Origin: a virus | Direction: 5' to 3' (one strand) | DNA: 64,000 nucleotides | IMG/VR virus record: IMGVR_UViG_3300047444_000783 | Span: 1 to 64,000 of that record | Shown: one piece after another, positions 30,601 to 40,233 of the stretch | How the letters are laid out: the number at the start of each line of letters is the position of its first letter | Position numbering within the stretch: position 1 is the stretch's first letter | Made by a program: the position numbers and the translations under genes | The notes under the pieces: model-generated | What the model was told of the DNA's origin: nothing | The model's input: only the letters and a program-made list of their open reading frames with translations | The model's database searches: none

Positions 30601-33600
30601 GACCAGACTCGCCTGGATCGGGGCTGGCTGCCGGCCACGCCAGAAGTTGAGCGCGCCCGCCTCACCCTTCAGTTTAGCGACGACCGCCTGCATGAACGGC
30701 TTGTCCGCCTGCAGGTCTTCGGGCGAGCGCTCCCAATCGCCGATCGGCGCGATACGGTTGCCCATGGCTGCGATACGCGAGATCGGGCCGTGCTCCCCAA
30801 GTGACAAGCCTGACGGCGTATGCGTTAGCGTCCAATTGCCTTTCTTCTCGAGACTCGGGGTCATCGCGAGGCCTGGTGCGATCTGCCATCCTTCTATCGG
30901 TTCGCGCCCATCCTTCCGGGCAGTGTTGACGGTGACCGATCGGTAGGTCTTACCGTCGAGCGTCATCGTCTTGGCGGTCTTGGCAACCGCAGATGGCCCC
31001 TCAACCGGCTTTATTCCTAATGCACTAGGAACGGCCGCCGGGCTGCCTGGCCCTTCGACGGCCGCCGGCACTTTCGGTTCCGCCGGTTCGTTCGCCATCG
31101 CCTCGTGCTCTGGCAGTACCGGCATCCCGCGCTCTTTGTTCTGGGCGATCAACTCCCTCAGCCGCGGGCGGTCCTTCTCGAGTTGCGCGTGGTATTCGCT
31201 GGCCTTCTGATCGGCCGCCTTGACCACGTCCTCGCGCTTCAGCCGCTCCTGCTCGAGCGCTTCGATGCCCGTCCGGTGCTGCTCGATCATCCGCTGCGCG
31301 TAATCCGGGCTGCCGGTCCCGTCCTGGATCTGCTTCGTGTACTCTTCGATGCGCGCCTGGCGGCCGGCGATCTCGTTGTTGACCTTCTCGAGCATCCGCC
31401 GCGCTTCGACGATGTCGTCGCCTTCGACGTCCTTGAGTTTCTTCTCGGTCTCGGTAATCCGCCGACTCGTCTGCCAGTACTCGAGCGTCGACGGATCGAT
31501 CTGGGCGTCCGCTGATATATCAGCGTAGTTGCGGTGATCCTGGTCGAAGTCCATGACTTCGTTCGAATCGCCGAACCACAGTTCCTCTAACCACTTTGCT
31601 TTACGCGCCAGCACCGCGTACATCTTCGCGTCCGACGTCCCCTTACCGACGTACCGGTGGACCCGGACAATCCCGCGCGGAAGTCCTGTCTTCTTATCGA
31701 TGTTGCCCTGACGGACTCCGCGGCCTTCACGCTGCTCGAGCGCGGCCGGCGTCCACGGCACATCGTAGTGGTGGATGTCAGTCGTACTGGACTGCAGGTT
31801 CATGCCCTCGCCCATCGAGGCGGTTGTCCCGATCAGGAATCGGATCTTGCCTTCGGCGTTCGCCTGCTGAACCGCAAACTTCTTCTTCGGCCCGTTGTTC
31901 GAACCCTGGTTAATGATCGCGATCTGGTCTTCAGGAATACCGAGCGCCATCAGGGCTTTCTTGAGTTCTTTGTGGATGTTGACCAGTTCATAGGTCTTCA
32001 TCTTGACCTTCGCGTCCGGATCCACCGGCCCCGGCGCTGGCGTCACGCTCGGATCGACTGCCGAATTCGCTTCGTCCTCGCCTTCGGTACTCTCGTCGGC
32101 CGACAGATTGCCGGAGTCATCCTCGACGTCGATCGCCTTGATGTGATCCTCGTTCCCATCCTCGAGGAACATCTTGATCAGCCGTTCCTGATCGCCTCCG
32201 ACCGGCACACGTGCGATCGCGCGGTAGAGATCCATGAAGATCAGTTGCGTATTGTCGCCCTGGTCGGACTGCTTCACCTGCTGGATGATCTCGTGGAGTT
32301 TGGATCCTTCACGGCCGAGCAGCTTGCGGTAACGAATTGGGTTGTAGACCGCCAGATCGGCTGCGAGTTTGCGCGCGACCGTCAACAGGTTGATCGGGAT
32401 CCAGCCGTTCGCCGCCGCTTCCTTGAAGTTCCGCGTGATCCAGTCGTCAATGTCAGCGATACGTGCGGCTTCGAAACTGGTCTCAGGCGACGGATTGAGA
32501 ACGTGCTCGACGTACTGCGCCGTAGGCCGCTGCAGGGCGAACGCGCTCGTCGGCCGCATGTCGATATAGCGGCGGAAGATTGGCCGCAGGTCGTTCATGT
32601 TCTTATAGCCAATAAAATTCACGCGGATCTTTGGCACGCCAGTCGTGCCGGCTTCTTCCGTCTGGCCGACGATCCCGAAGTTATTGACGAACTGCCCTGC
32701 GTCGTTGATGCCGCGGTCCCTCCACTCATCGGGCGCAACATACTGCAGCATGTTGTAGATCTCGATCGGATTATTTGGCGTCGGCGTGGCCGTCAATCCC
32801 CAGACGTTCTGGCCCTTACGCCCGGACTTGCGTTCGTGAATATAGCGGGTCTTGTACAGCATGTCGGCCGCGCGCTGCGAGTACGAGGCCGCGTGCAGCC
32901 ATTCCGACATGTCCATGTACTGGACTGGTGCGTTTTTGTAGTTATGTAACTCGTCCCCAATGATGGAATCGATGCCCGTATCCTCGAAGAAGATTGCGTT
33001 CGTCTTCTTCATGTCCTGGATCGCCGCAAGTTTGCCGCGCATCTTGCGGATCTGCTCCTGGATCACGGTCTCCATCTTCCGGTTCGCCTGGGCACCCGTC
33101 TTCTCCTTCATCTGGCGTAGACGGTCCTCGTACTGCCGGATGTCTTCCTCGAAGTAGTCTTCAGCCGCGCGCAGCGGGATTTCCTTCATCCCCTCGTACG
33201 TCGCAATGATGTAGTCGGGGCTGGACATCGCCACCTGATGGAGCATCCGGTTGCGATTCTTCGAGTTCATTTCGCTCAGGTTGAGGATCTGGGCGGTCGG
33301 GAACAACTCTCCTATCTCATACGCCCAGTTGCCAGCGACCTTGGCTGGCACGACAAGCAGCGGTTTATTGATCAGCCCGCGCTGACGAGCAATCGCGATC
33401 ATCGTGATCGCCTGGCTGGTCTTTCCGGCGCCTACGCCGTGTGCATTAATTCCCGAGCGTGTGCGTAATAATTGCTCAGTCGCCTCCCACTGGTGTTTAT
33501 GAATAGCCAGCGGCTTGCCCTTGAAATTAGCAGCCAACCCTTCGATGGCCTGCTCCTTGCCTTCGAATGATGGATGGCGGAACGATCGGAACATCCGGTT

Positions 33601-36600
33601 GTACGTCGGCACCAGATGATCCACGCGGTCGAGGTTCGCCTTGAACCAGTCCTTAAAGACGTCGCCGAGTTGGTCCTGGATCGCCTGCTCGTGGAGGTCG
33701 AACACGGTCTTTGTCTTCTGCTTGCCGTTATAGTCGTACTCGCCGGTGCCGACGACCGTCGTCGCGCGCTTGTGGTTCAGGTACTGCTCGACCTGCTTGG
33801 CGTCGAACTCGTGATCACCTATTTCTCCGGTCTTTGCGTTCGTCACGACGCTCCGCTTGAACGTACCTTTGCCGCCGACCTTCCACATGTGCCGGTTGTT
33901 CTCTGGCACGTACTCGAGTTCGGCGTTCAGGCCGGCCGACTTCAGCCAATTCAGGACCGTCCCCTGGTCCATGAACGAACTGAACGGGTCTGCCGGTAAC
34001 TCATTGACCGTCGCCTGTGGAGGGAGCGCCGCCTCGAGTTCCTTCATCTGGCTGTCAAGTGCTGGTAAGATACCCTGATCGAATTTCGATGGGTCCGCCT
34101 GGACCTGCTGGATCATCGCCTCCGTCTGATCGATCTTCGGCCAGATCGGACCATACAGATACTCCTCGTTGATATCGATCGTCGGCTTGCCATCGGCGGA
34201 GAGCGCGCTGATGCTAAACCCAGGCCGACCGACCAGGAGTTCGTCGATCTGGCCGGTCCCGCGGTATCGCTGCTCGATCTCCCCACGGTTTAGCTCGCCA
34301 GTCTTTTCGTAAACAAACTTAGCGACGTCCTCGATATCCTTCGGGTCGTACTTCCGGTCCGGCGGAATCGGCTTCCAGATCGTGTTAGTCGTGAAGACCG
34401 CCGACGGCTTACCGTTCCGATCGGTCAGTCCAGCCAGCGACCAGATCCGCGGATCCGCAAAGCTGAGCGGATTGTTCTCGGTCCCGCCCCCGACCAGCAG
34501 ATATAGGTTGTTGTCGTACCCCGGCGGCGGGGCCATCTTCCCTTTGTTCTTGCCCGACTGGATAGCGAACTGAGTCCGGTAGTTCTGGATCGCCTGGAGC
34601 AACTGTGGCCGGATCTTGTCGGCCGCCTTCGTGTCGTCTTTACGGAGCGAGTCGTAGAGTTTGTCCGTCAGCTCCATCATGCGGACAGACTGAATCACAC
34701 GCTGGTGAGCGTTCGGTGCCAGCCCCTTCGGGAACGCCGGGTACATGTTCCCATCGCCTGACGCGTAATTGATCTGGTCTTTCTTCGAATCGTAGATCAG
34801 TGTCCCGTGGCGCGTGCCTTCCGGCGCCTTGCCTACCGGCTGTTCGGTTTCCGCAAAACCGGCGACCGACGCCTTAGTCTCCCGCGGTACCCACTTGATA
34901 TCGTCGCCGAGACTCCCGCTCATGAACTCTTCGATCGGCTTCGTCGGCCGGACGCCAATGCGGGTCACCTGGCGCACACCGTAGCCGGCTTCCGGCTTAC
35001 CCCACATCTGCTCCGGGTTCTTCAGGTAGTAATCGTTCAAGCGGGCAGGCGGCTGTCCGGACTTGGAAAACTGATCTGTCTCGCGCGCATTAATCCATTC
35101 GCCGGTCTTTGGCTCCTCGGTGATCTTGAATTCGAATTCAACGCCAGCGGCCTTAGTAACAGCCTGAATCGCCTTGATCGCCTCAATCTCTTCGGGCGTA
35201 CGCTTCCGCAGAAAGACCGCGTCGACGGACCCGCCGTACTGGGTGTTCTTCTGAAACTCGCCGGCTGGCGTTCGGTAGGCGCCAAGGAACTCCGCTTTCT
35301 CGCTGATCAGCTTGCGGATCTCCGGACTCAGCTTATCCATCGTGCCGGTCGACGTCAGGAAGGACACGACACCGTTTGGCTTTGCCAGATCCAGCGACTT
35401 CATGAAGAAGAAGTCGTGTAGCGTACTGATGTTCTTATAGGCTTCGGCGTCCTTGGAATATTGAAGTTGACCGCGCGAAGCACTGAACGGCACGTTCGAG
35501 AAGATGACGTCGAACAACTGCTTCGTGATGAATTCTTCGAACGGCTTGTTCTGAACGTTCGCCTGTGGGTACAGAAGCGCCGCGATCTTCGCGGCCGTCG
35601 GGTCGATCTCGACCATCGTGATCTTTGTGCCGGCCGGAGCGAAGCCCGCGTAGTTGCCGATGCCGGCAGCCGGTTCGAGCATGCTCGCGCCGTCGAGTGG
35701 ATAGCCCATGGCCTGTAGCTTGTTCCAGTGCCACTGCACCATCTTGTACGACGTGTAGTGCTCAAACAGCACGCCCTCTTCGGCCGACTGCAGTCCACCG
35801 TGGCCGGTGTACTGGCGCAGGATATCCTGCTCTTCGGGCGTCAGTGGGTCGCCCGGCTTCTTCGTCGCCGCGAGATCGGTCGCGCGCGCGTTGATATCCC
35901 GCCGTTGCTGCGGTGTCAGCACAACCGGTTCTTTGCCGATTAGGGTAAAACGTTCTCGGGCTGATCGTTCAACGCGTTCTGATTTAGCTGGCTGCGTAGC
36001 TGGTCGCTCGGCAGGCTGCCCGCCAGGTATTCCTTCGTTAGATCCGAGATCAGATTCGCCCGGCCGTACTCCTCCACCACCGCCGGCGGCAGGCTGTTGT
36101 CCACGAAGTCCGCCGCCATCTCCTCCGCCTGCTGAACCCGGTCCATCTCGTTCAACGGGATGTTCGTCAGGTCCGTGTCCCCCGATAGATCCGGTAGATC
36201 CTGTGGCATTGTCTTCCTCCCCTATAGCTTCAGGATGATCCTTAAACCACTGAGAAATCAAGTCAAATTGACTGCGAAGGTACGGACGGATGGCTTCACC
36301 GATGTCATCGATCATCCGCTCGGCCCAGGCACCGAACTCGCGCGCGCCGGCTTCGAAGTAATAGCCGCCGAGTTTGAACATGTCGGCCAGCATCTCCGGG
36401 TCGAATCCGACGTTCAGTTGCTTGAACTTATCGCGCAGCCGCTTGCGAGCCGCGTCCGCATCGTCCTCGGTAAAGAACTTGTTGCCCTGTCCGAAACCTT
36501 TCTTCGGTTCAGCCTCTGGTTCTGGCGGAGGCGGGATGTGTGGGCCACCGACTGGCGGAGGCGGAAGAGTCGGAGCAGGTCGCGTCTGAGTGGCGCCGCC

Positions 36601-39600
36601 CTTGCCGCTTTCAACGAAATCCTTCGCGGCCTTCCGATCCTTAAAAGGACCGTCTGTAATCATTCCATTTTCGGTACCGACAACCCACTTACCCTTATTC
36701 TGCCCAATCGGCGACTTGTAGACGACTCTCTTACCTGCGAAAATCTCGCCAGTTACGGACTTCTCGACACCCTTCTCGTCCTTGTACGGCAGTTCGATCT
36801 CATCCCATCCGCGCTCGGCAGGAGGCCCCTCGACAGGTTTCGGTGCCGCGGGCTTGGTTGTCGCAGGCGCTTCGACTGCTGCTCTTGTTACCCGGCTGGC
36901 TGGGATCCATTTGCTCAACTGCCCATTATCAAGGGCGATCTTGACGTCATTGCCGATGACCTGATAGACAAGGCCTGTACCCTCGTCTGCCGTGACGCGA
37001 TCTCCCCCCTTGAATGGGTTCGCCGTCTCGGCTTTCTCCGGCTTCGTCTCGGGCGGCGCCTCAACCGGCGCAGGAACTTCAGGTTTCGTCTCAGCCGCGG
37101 CGGGTTTCGCCTCGCTGTCGGTGTAGCCGTACAGTCGCAGCGTCTTGATGTATGCTGGCGATTTATCGATCGTGGATCCGTCGGCAAGCACGACCTGCTC
37201 GCCCCGGATGCTGACGACGTCCTGGCCATTCAGTTTGAATACTTTCTTGGGCTTCTGTAACTCTGGAAGTTCTGTCTTTTGTGACTCCGCCGGAGTCGTC
37301 GGGTCGGCGGCCTGCGGTGGCTTCGCCTCTTCCGGTGTCGCCTTCGTTGGCTTCGCGCCAGACTTCCCGTTCCACGCGGTCTCCCCATGGCGCACGAAGT
37401 AGATGCCGCCGGGGATCCGCTTGAAGTCCTTCAGGCCGTCGACGTCCTGAATCTTCCAGGTCCCGTCCTGATCACGCGACAGCCGGTGGACCGAACCTGG
37501 TTCCGTGTCGTCGCCGAATCCGGTGATCGTCTTATCGTCGGTCTTGAGGTCCTGGCCAACCCCAGCCTTGATCCATCCTTCGATCGTCTTGATCGATCGG
37601 CGATTGACGACGATCACGCGGCGACTGTCGGGGTTGTGGTCCAACTCCGCCATCTCGCTATAGACTTCCGGTAGGAGTCGGGCCTTGTACTGGTTGAAAC
37701 TTTCGCCGGGAGTCGACGAATGCTCGGACTGCCCTTCGAATTTCTCGTCTGGGCGGTTGATGATCTGATCGTTGATCTGATCGATGACGTCCGAACTCTT
37801 CTGTCCCTCGAGCGGACCGTACGCGATATCGCGGAGGTTCGGTGTCGTACGGACTGGCGTACCGGTCTCGCCAGCAAGCGCCTTGGCCGTCTGCTGGGTG
37901 CGCGTCAGGTCGGCCGCCGCGATTGAGTCGACGCCGCCCTTTTCCGCAAACTTCTTACCCAACTCCTGGACGTCCAACAATCCGTGGAGCGTCAGCGGGA
38001 GATTGACGGATCCGCGGATCCGGTCGTCGCGCTCATCCTGGGGCTTATCTGGCGTCGATACGATCTCGTCACCATGCGCGATGTGGCCTGGCGGAATCTC
38101 GTCCAGCCCGAGATGGTTACGCGCCATCTGATCGGTGATGTTCGGATGTGCTCGCCGGTCTGGAAAGTCGATCGGATGATCGCCCGTACGGCGGTCCGAG
38201 ACGGTCGTGTCTGCCGGAGTTTCTACCGGCGCCTCCGGAGTCGACTCCGGCATCGGCATGCCTGGGCCGCCGGCTGCTGCACCCACCTGCTGATCTGGCC
38301 CGGCGAATGCCTGCGGCCCTTTCGAGGCTGCCTTGACGCGCGCGACCTTGTCCTTAATCGACTGACGCTCGACCTGTTCGACCCCGCCCTGCTCGCCGAT
38401 CGCCTGATCAACGAGTTTGTCGGCCATGGCCTTCGCGCTCTCAGGGTCGAACGTATCCGGGCGCCGACCGTACAGGACTTCCGAAACCTCGGCCTTCAGG
38501 TCATTGATTGCCTGGATCTTTCGCGCTGTCCCGATCCCGCCGATCGTTTCAGCCACGGCATGGAAAATCGAGGCCGCCCCCATCGTGGTCGCGATACGCT
38601 CGAGGCGCGACTGATGGTATCCAACCTCCTGGTCCTTCTCGCCCGTATCTTCCTTCGGTTCGATCAGGCCGACGGTGAAGGCCGTGCCGAGCGTATGTTC
38701 AAGGCGCGTCAGAATATTCGCGGCAATCCCGGTCTCGGCCGTTCCGTACAGTGGGGCAAGTAATCGCGAGATCTTCGCCCATGGCGCGCCCATCGCGACC
38801 AGCCCGGTAATCGTATTCGTCGCCGCCTGCCATTTATCGGCGGGGGCGGCCAATCCAAGTTGCTGTAGGCGCTCTTCGGCGCCGGGCAGAAGTTTGAAGT
38901 TCTTATCGACGATCGGAATATGGAGGGTACCGGTCGCGGCATCGGCCATGCCGAGTGTTGCGGCAGACAGCCCGGCCTCGGCTCCGCGGACCGTCCGGCG
39001 ATACATGTCCTTCGCGACTTCCGTCCACGGGCTGGGTTCGGTAATCTGTCCTGGCGTCGCGAGATCGCGGGTCGCTAGGCGCTCGTACGACTCAACCTGC
39101 TGGCGAAGTTCTTCCGGGTCCTGCTGGAGTGGCGGACGGATTGGCCCGGCCATCGTTTCCGGTGGCATCCCGCCGCGCTGCGCCTGACTCTCGTGCAGGT
39201 TCTGCGCGAACGCGTCAGCGTTATCCGGGTTATCGAATTTACCAAGATGCTCGCCCGTCTGGTGGTAGTAGTCGATCGCCGGCTGCATCCACTTGCGCCA
39301 TGCCTGCTGCTTCTGCACGTCCGACATGCCGGGCGTGATCTTCGGCTGCATCCCGTCGGTCAGTCGCTTCCCGTTGACGACAGTCGGGATCAGGACTTCC
39401 TGGCCATTCTCTTCGAACGAGGCTGAACTTGTCGTCGAGACCGAACCGTCCGGATTCTTAAGGACCGGCCGGTTATACAACTCCTTGACTGTCCCGGGCG
39501 TGACCAGGCCTTTCGGCGCTAGCGGCTGACCCTGAGCGATCTTCTGCAGGTCGCGCGGCGTCAACTCCGGATAGCCGGAGTCGTGGTAGATCTGCAGGTT

Positions 39601-40224
39601 CTTCGTGCTCTGTGTGATCTGCGATCCGTCGTCCAGGACCAGCGCGTTGCCGTACGTACCGGCGATCGCGCGAGCGCCCGTCGATGGGAGCGGCGGCAAT
39701 GCCAACTGTGGCTTAGCCAAGACTGGAGGCGGTGTCGTCAGCGGCGTATTCGGAGGAACGACCGGCTGATTGATGCCCGTTACCGCCGGCGGCTTCGGAG
39801 CGGGCGGCACATTCTGGCTGGCCTGATAAGCCTTCTCGGATGCGACCGCCCCCTTGGCGGCCGACGCGATGGCGGCTGGTGCTCCGTACAGGTTGACCGT
39901 CGGGTGCAGGAGCGCACCCTTCACGATATCGAAGGTGCTTGGTTCGACGATCGGCGCGATCGGAGGCTTCGGCTGTGGCGGCTCGTACGTGTAGTACGTC
40001 TTCCAGAGCGAGGTCTTGGTGTCGGAGTCCGTTGGGAGCGCACGGATGTACGTCTCAAGTTGCGTTCGGTCCAGCGCCTTCTGGGCGAATACGCGCTGGA
40101 CGTCCTGCACCTTGTCGGGTGGCAATCCGGTAGTAAGCGAATCCAGACTCGCCTGGCGCTCCGTCTTTTCGACCGGCCCTAATGGCTGCGGTATTTGCGG
40201 TGGAGACTCAAGTGGTTCTGCCAT
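27685..40224 (-). CDS. Giant polyvalent virion protein (histidine phosphatase-like, N6-methylase, SF2 helicase)
   Basis: A 4,179-residue protein encoded by 12.5 kb. Seen in order: a conserved phage motif with VLIPTVVNGK (about 277), a histidine-phosphatase-like region (710-880, with YFVRHGETAWNG at 942-953), a low-complexity linker (about 1335-1430), an N6-adenine-methylase domain (EPAAGIG 1517-1523, SNVPF 1576-1580), and an SF2 helicase (Walker A HGVGAGKTS with Lys2268, GDELH 2423-2427, ATPTPNNP about 2482, QREGRGVRQG 2831-2840). Then come coiled coil and a roughly 1,000-residue virion-like C-terminus with one hydrophobic helix near 3810. Methylase plus helicase in one huge virion protein matches DarB-like antirestriction proteins, which enter the cell with the DNA. 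Confidence 0.85.
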   Translation of the reverse strand: MAEPLESPPQIPQPLGPVEKTERQASLDSLTTGLPPDKVQDVQRVFAQKALDRTQLETYIRALPTDSDTKTSLWKTYYTYEPPQPKPPIAPIVEPSTFDIVKGALLHPTVNLYGAPAAIASAAKGAVASEKAYQASQNVPPAPKPPAVTGINQPVVPPNTPLTTPPPVLAKPQLALPPLPSTGARAIAGTYGNALVLDDGSQITQSTKNLQIYHDSGYPELTPRDLQKIAQGQPLAPKGLVTPGTVKELYNRPVLKNPDGSVSTTSSASFEENGQEVLIPTVVNGKRLTDGMQPKITPGMSDVQKQQAWRKWMQPAIDYYHQTGEHLGKFDNPDNADAFAQNLHESQAQRGGMPPETMAGPIRPPLQQDPEELRQQVESYERLATRDLATPGQITEPSPWTEVAKDMYRRTVRGAEAGLSAATLGMADAATGTLHIPIVDKNFKLLPGAEERLQQLGLAAPADKWQAATNTITGLVAMGAPWAKISRLLAPLYGTAETGIAANILTRLEHTLGTAFTVGLIEPKEDTGEKDQEVGYHQSRLERIATTMGAASIFHAVAETIGGIGTARKIQAINDLKAEVSEVLYGRRPDTFDPESAKAMADKLVDQAIGEQGGVEQVERQSIKDKVARVKAASKGPQAFAGPDQQVGAAAGGPGMPMPESTPEAPVETPADTTVSDRRTGDHPIDFPDRRAHPNITDQMARNHLGLDEIPPGHIAHGDEIVSTPDKPQDERDDRIRGSVNLPLTLHGLLDVQELGKKFAEKGGVDSIAAADLTRTQQTAKALAGETGTPVRTTPNLRDIAYGPLEGQKSSDVIDQINDQIINRPDEKFEGQSEHSSTPGESFNQYKARLLPEVYSEMAELDHNPDSRRVIVVNRRSIKTIEGWIKAGVGQDLKTDDKTITGFGDDTEPGSVHRLSRDQDGTWKIQDVDGLKDFKRIPGGIYFVRHGETAWNGKSGAKPTKATPEEAKPPQAADPTTPAESQKTELPELQKPKKVFKLNGQDVVSIRGEQVVLADGSTIDKSPAYIKTLRLYGYTDSEAKPAAAETKPEVPAPVEAPPETKPEKAETANPFKGGDRVTADEGTGLVYQVIGNDVKIALDNGQLSKWIPASRVTRAAVEAPATTKPAAPKPVEGPPAERGWDEIELPYKDEKGVEKSVTGEIFAGKRVVYKSPIGQNKGKWVVGTENGMITDGPFKDRKAAKDFVESGKGGATQTRPAPTLPPPPVGGPHIPPPPEPEAEPKKGFGQGNKFFTEDDADAARKRLRDKFKQLNVGFDPEMLADMFKLGGYYFEAGAREFGAWAERMIDDIGEAIRPYLRSQFDLISQWFKDHPEAIGEEDNATGSTGSIGGHGPDEHPVERDGPGSAGGGDGGGLRGQQPAAGGGGGVRPGESDLGSNEGIPGGQPAERPATQPAKSERVERSARERFTLIGKEPVVLTPQQRRDINARATDLAATKKPGDPLTPEEQDILRQYTGHGGLQSAEEGVLFEHYTSYKMVQWHWNKLQAMGYPLDGASMLEPAAGIGNYAGFAPAGTKITMVEIDPTAAKIAALLYPQANVQNKPFEEFITKQLFDVIFSNVPFSASRGQLQYSKDAEAYKNISTLHDFFFMKSLDLAKPNGVVSFLTSTGTMDKLSPEIRKLISEKAEFLGAYRTPAGEFQKNTQYGGSVDAVFLRKRTPEEIEAIKAIQAVTKAAGVEFEFKITEEPKTGEWINARETDQFSKSGQPPARLNDYYLKNPEQMWGKPEAGYGVRQVTRIGVRPTKPIEEFMSGSLGDDIKWVPRETKASVAGFAETEQPVGKAPEGTRHGTLIYDSKKDQINYASGDGNMYPAFPKGLAPNAHQRVIQSVRMMELTDKLYDSLRKDDTKAADKIRPQLLQAIQNYRTQFAIQSGKNKGKMAPPPGYDNNLYLLVGGGTENNPLSFADPRIWSLAGLTDRNGKPSAVFTTNTIWKPIPPDRKYDPKDIEDVAKFVYEKTGELNRGEIEQRYRGTGQIDELLVGRPGFSISALSADGKPTIDINEEYLYGPIWPKIDQTEAMIQQVQADPSKFDQGILPALDSQMKELEAALPPQATVNELPADPFSSFMDQGTVLNWLKSAGLNAELEYVPENNRHMWKVGGKGTFKRSVVTNAKTGEIGDHEFDAKQVEQYLNHKRATTVVGTGEYDYNGKQKTKTVFDLHEQAIQDQLGDVFKDWFKANLDRVDHLVPTYNRMFRSFRHPSFEGKEQAIEGLAANFKGKPLAIHKHQWEATEQLLRTRSGINAHGVGAGKTSQAITMIAIARQRGLINKPLLVVPAKVAGNWAYEIGELFPTAQILNLSEMNSKNRNRMLHQVAMSSPDYIIATYEGMKEIPLRAAEDYFEEDIRQYEDRLRQMKEKTGAQANRKMETVIQEQIRKMRGKLAAIQDMKKTNAIFFEDTGIDSIIGDELHNYKNAPVQYMDMSEWLHAASYSQRAADMLYKTRYIHERKSGRKGQNVWGLTATPTPNNPIEIYNMLQYVAPDEWRDRGINDAGQFVNNFGIVGQTEEAGTTGVPKIRVNFIGYKNMNDLRPIFRRYIDMRPTSAFALQRPTAQYVEHVLNPSPETSFEAARIADIDDWITRNFKEAAANGWIPINLLTVARKLAADLAVYNPIRYRKLLGREGSKLHEIIQQVKQSDQGDNTQLIFMDLYRAIARVPVGGDQERLIKMFLEDGNEDHIKAIDVEDDSGNLSADESTEGEDEANSAVDPSVTPAPGPVDPDAKVKMKTYELVNIHKELKKALMALGIPEDQIAIINQGSNNGPKKKFAVQQANAEGKIRFLIGTTASMGEGMNLQSSTTDIHHYDVPWTPAALEQREGRGVRQGNIDKKTGLPRGIVRVHRYVGKGTSDAKMYAVLARKAKWLEELWFGDSNEVMDFDQDHRNYADISADAQIDPSTLEYWQTSRRITETEKKLKDVEGDDIVEARRMLEKVNNEIAGRQARIEEYTKQIQDGTGSPDYAQRMIEQHRTGIEALEQERLKREDVVKAADQKASEYHAQLEKDRPRLRELIAQNKERGMPVLPEHEAMANEPAEPKVPAAVEGPGSPAAVPSALGIKPVEGPSAVAKTAKTMTLDGKTYRSVTVNTARKDGREPIEGWQIAPGLAMTPSLEKKGNWTLTHTPSGLSLGEHGPISRIAAMGNRIAPIGDWERSPEDLQADKPFMQAVVAKLKGEAGALNFWRGRQPAPIQASLVQSSDPDIRRLDSLPGPQGNIWTKMRAIPAQVYRFATAARYNEDIKDFPLFAERIRRALEIINDAAAQTQKKMEWVVKGLHPVEYDVFRRIIFWEDMYETGKRSGESRIPLAGTSKLTRIDAEINRLRSISTPAVLDAVDRHHQWMEEMWNDFVSRGKADPNDGRAKYFPNMLIHELGDAMDRMPGLPYRMQTPRRLYLKERVGHQTPHDADWIHVMEQYGTRAYAHNMIDDFIERAAAENDVLPKLTQPQLVQLLGQSGQVKPGKIYRDQAGNVLKGFQFNPGNIIYPVQAINEEVVQDALHLGADELIADIANLRNAILGGARRPPIMTDMGEDLTRNVLALGGKHKTYLLPAAIADKLEHFRESNNVSGFGEMIRAATNAWKLSVTTIKPILSTLTTGVPDLSYFTHITIGNQMTLWAEDMGALAKQPEALNILRKKLPPPQYQQIVDLMEEARIWNSTFMATGGVPRAANAPGLRQYRETSTLEKITPWGNNPIGDMLREFQRYSNIVHSLPKVASFLANMERIKQGKPIIARGANVKGLPPEMAAGKAARELTTDYGATSQRMRYVYSTVFPFSSFAVGIIGPWLKRATAQGKIFPGDKFWLSVALPIVAIMIWNHYMYPNLEKDVADWKKEMTHINTGFRDADGKPETIDLELPTDVVKRWFGLHTLEPNIDKVLEGKWTWEQAARQQAEDVFGHQARATWPTAPGAMLEQMLNPIGRAFHDISANRDSFTGKEIVSKSEPNLWGDPAKGYPQTETGKQLMREYFVKQLIGPYMQYLRAQQMDTPDSLLYKWTTSDGPFGWKRALGIHSVDPNQGDRADWYNDKSMLGAFHDEDMRKLDNAYVEWEADNISEADRNAIISSIIDRNDARQTPNPTFPGQAGIGSSDIERMMKSPEHQIRVVDEVLRKTTDPEKRKDLLASKMALQQQIDAKSFKSTPKEQQPYLGLPPIPGPPSLFMPDEVPVPPQ
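35940..36209 (-). CDS. Nested gene inside the giant gene, +1 frame
   Basis: An 89-residue frame inside the giant gene starts with ATG 36209 after a strong GGGGAGG with 6 nt spacing. The product MPQDLPDLSGDTDLTNIPLN is acidic and helical (VQQAEEMAADFVDNSLPPAV and GRANLISDLTKEYLAGSLP). Its third codon positions are mostly G or C. The giant frame over the same bases codes only Gly-, Pro- and Asp-rich low complexity, with weaker third-position bias. Both points suggest that the small frame is really translated. Function unknown. Confidence 0.55.
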   Translation of the reverse strand: MPQDLPDLSGDTDLTNIPLNEMDRVQQAEEMAADFVDNSLPPAVVEEYGRANLISDLTKEYLAGSLPSDQLRSQLNQNALNDQPENVLP

Positions 40225-40233
40225 CGGTCCCCA

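Noticed and set aside
35060-35110. TTAATGCG on the minus strand inside the giant gene as another ribozyme copy
   Set aside because: It is coding sequence (INARE) and lacks both hairpins and the pseudoknot triplet.
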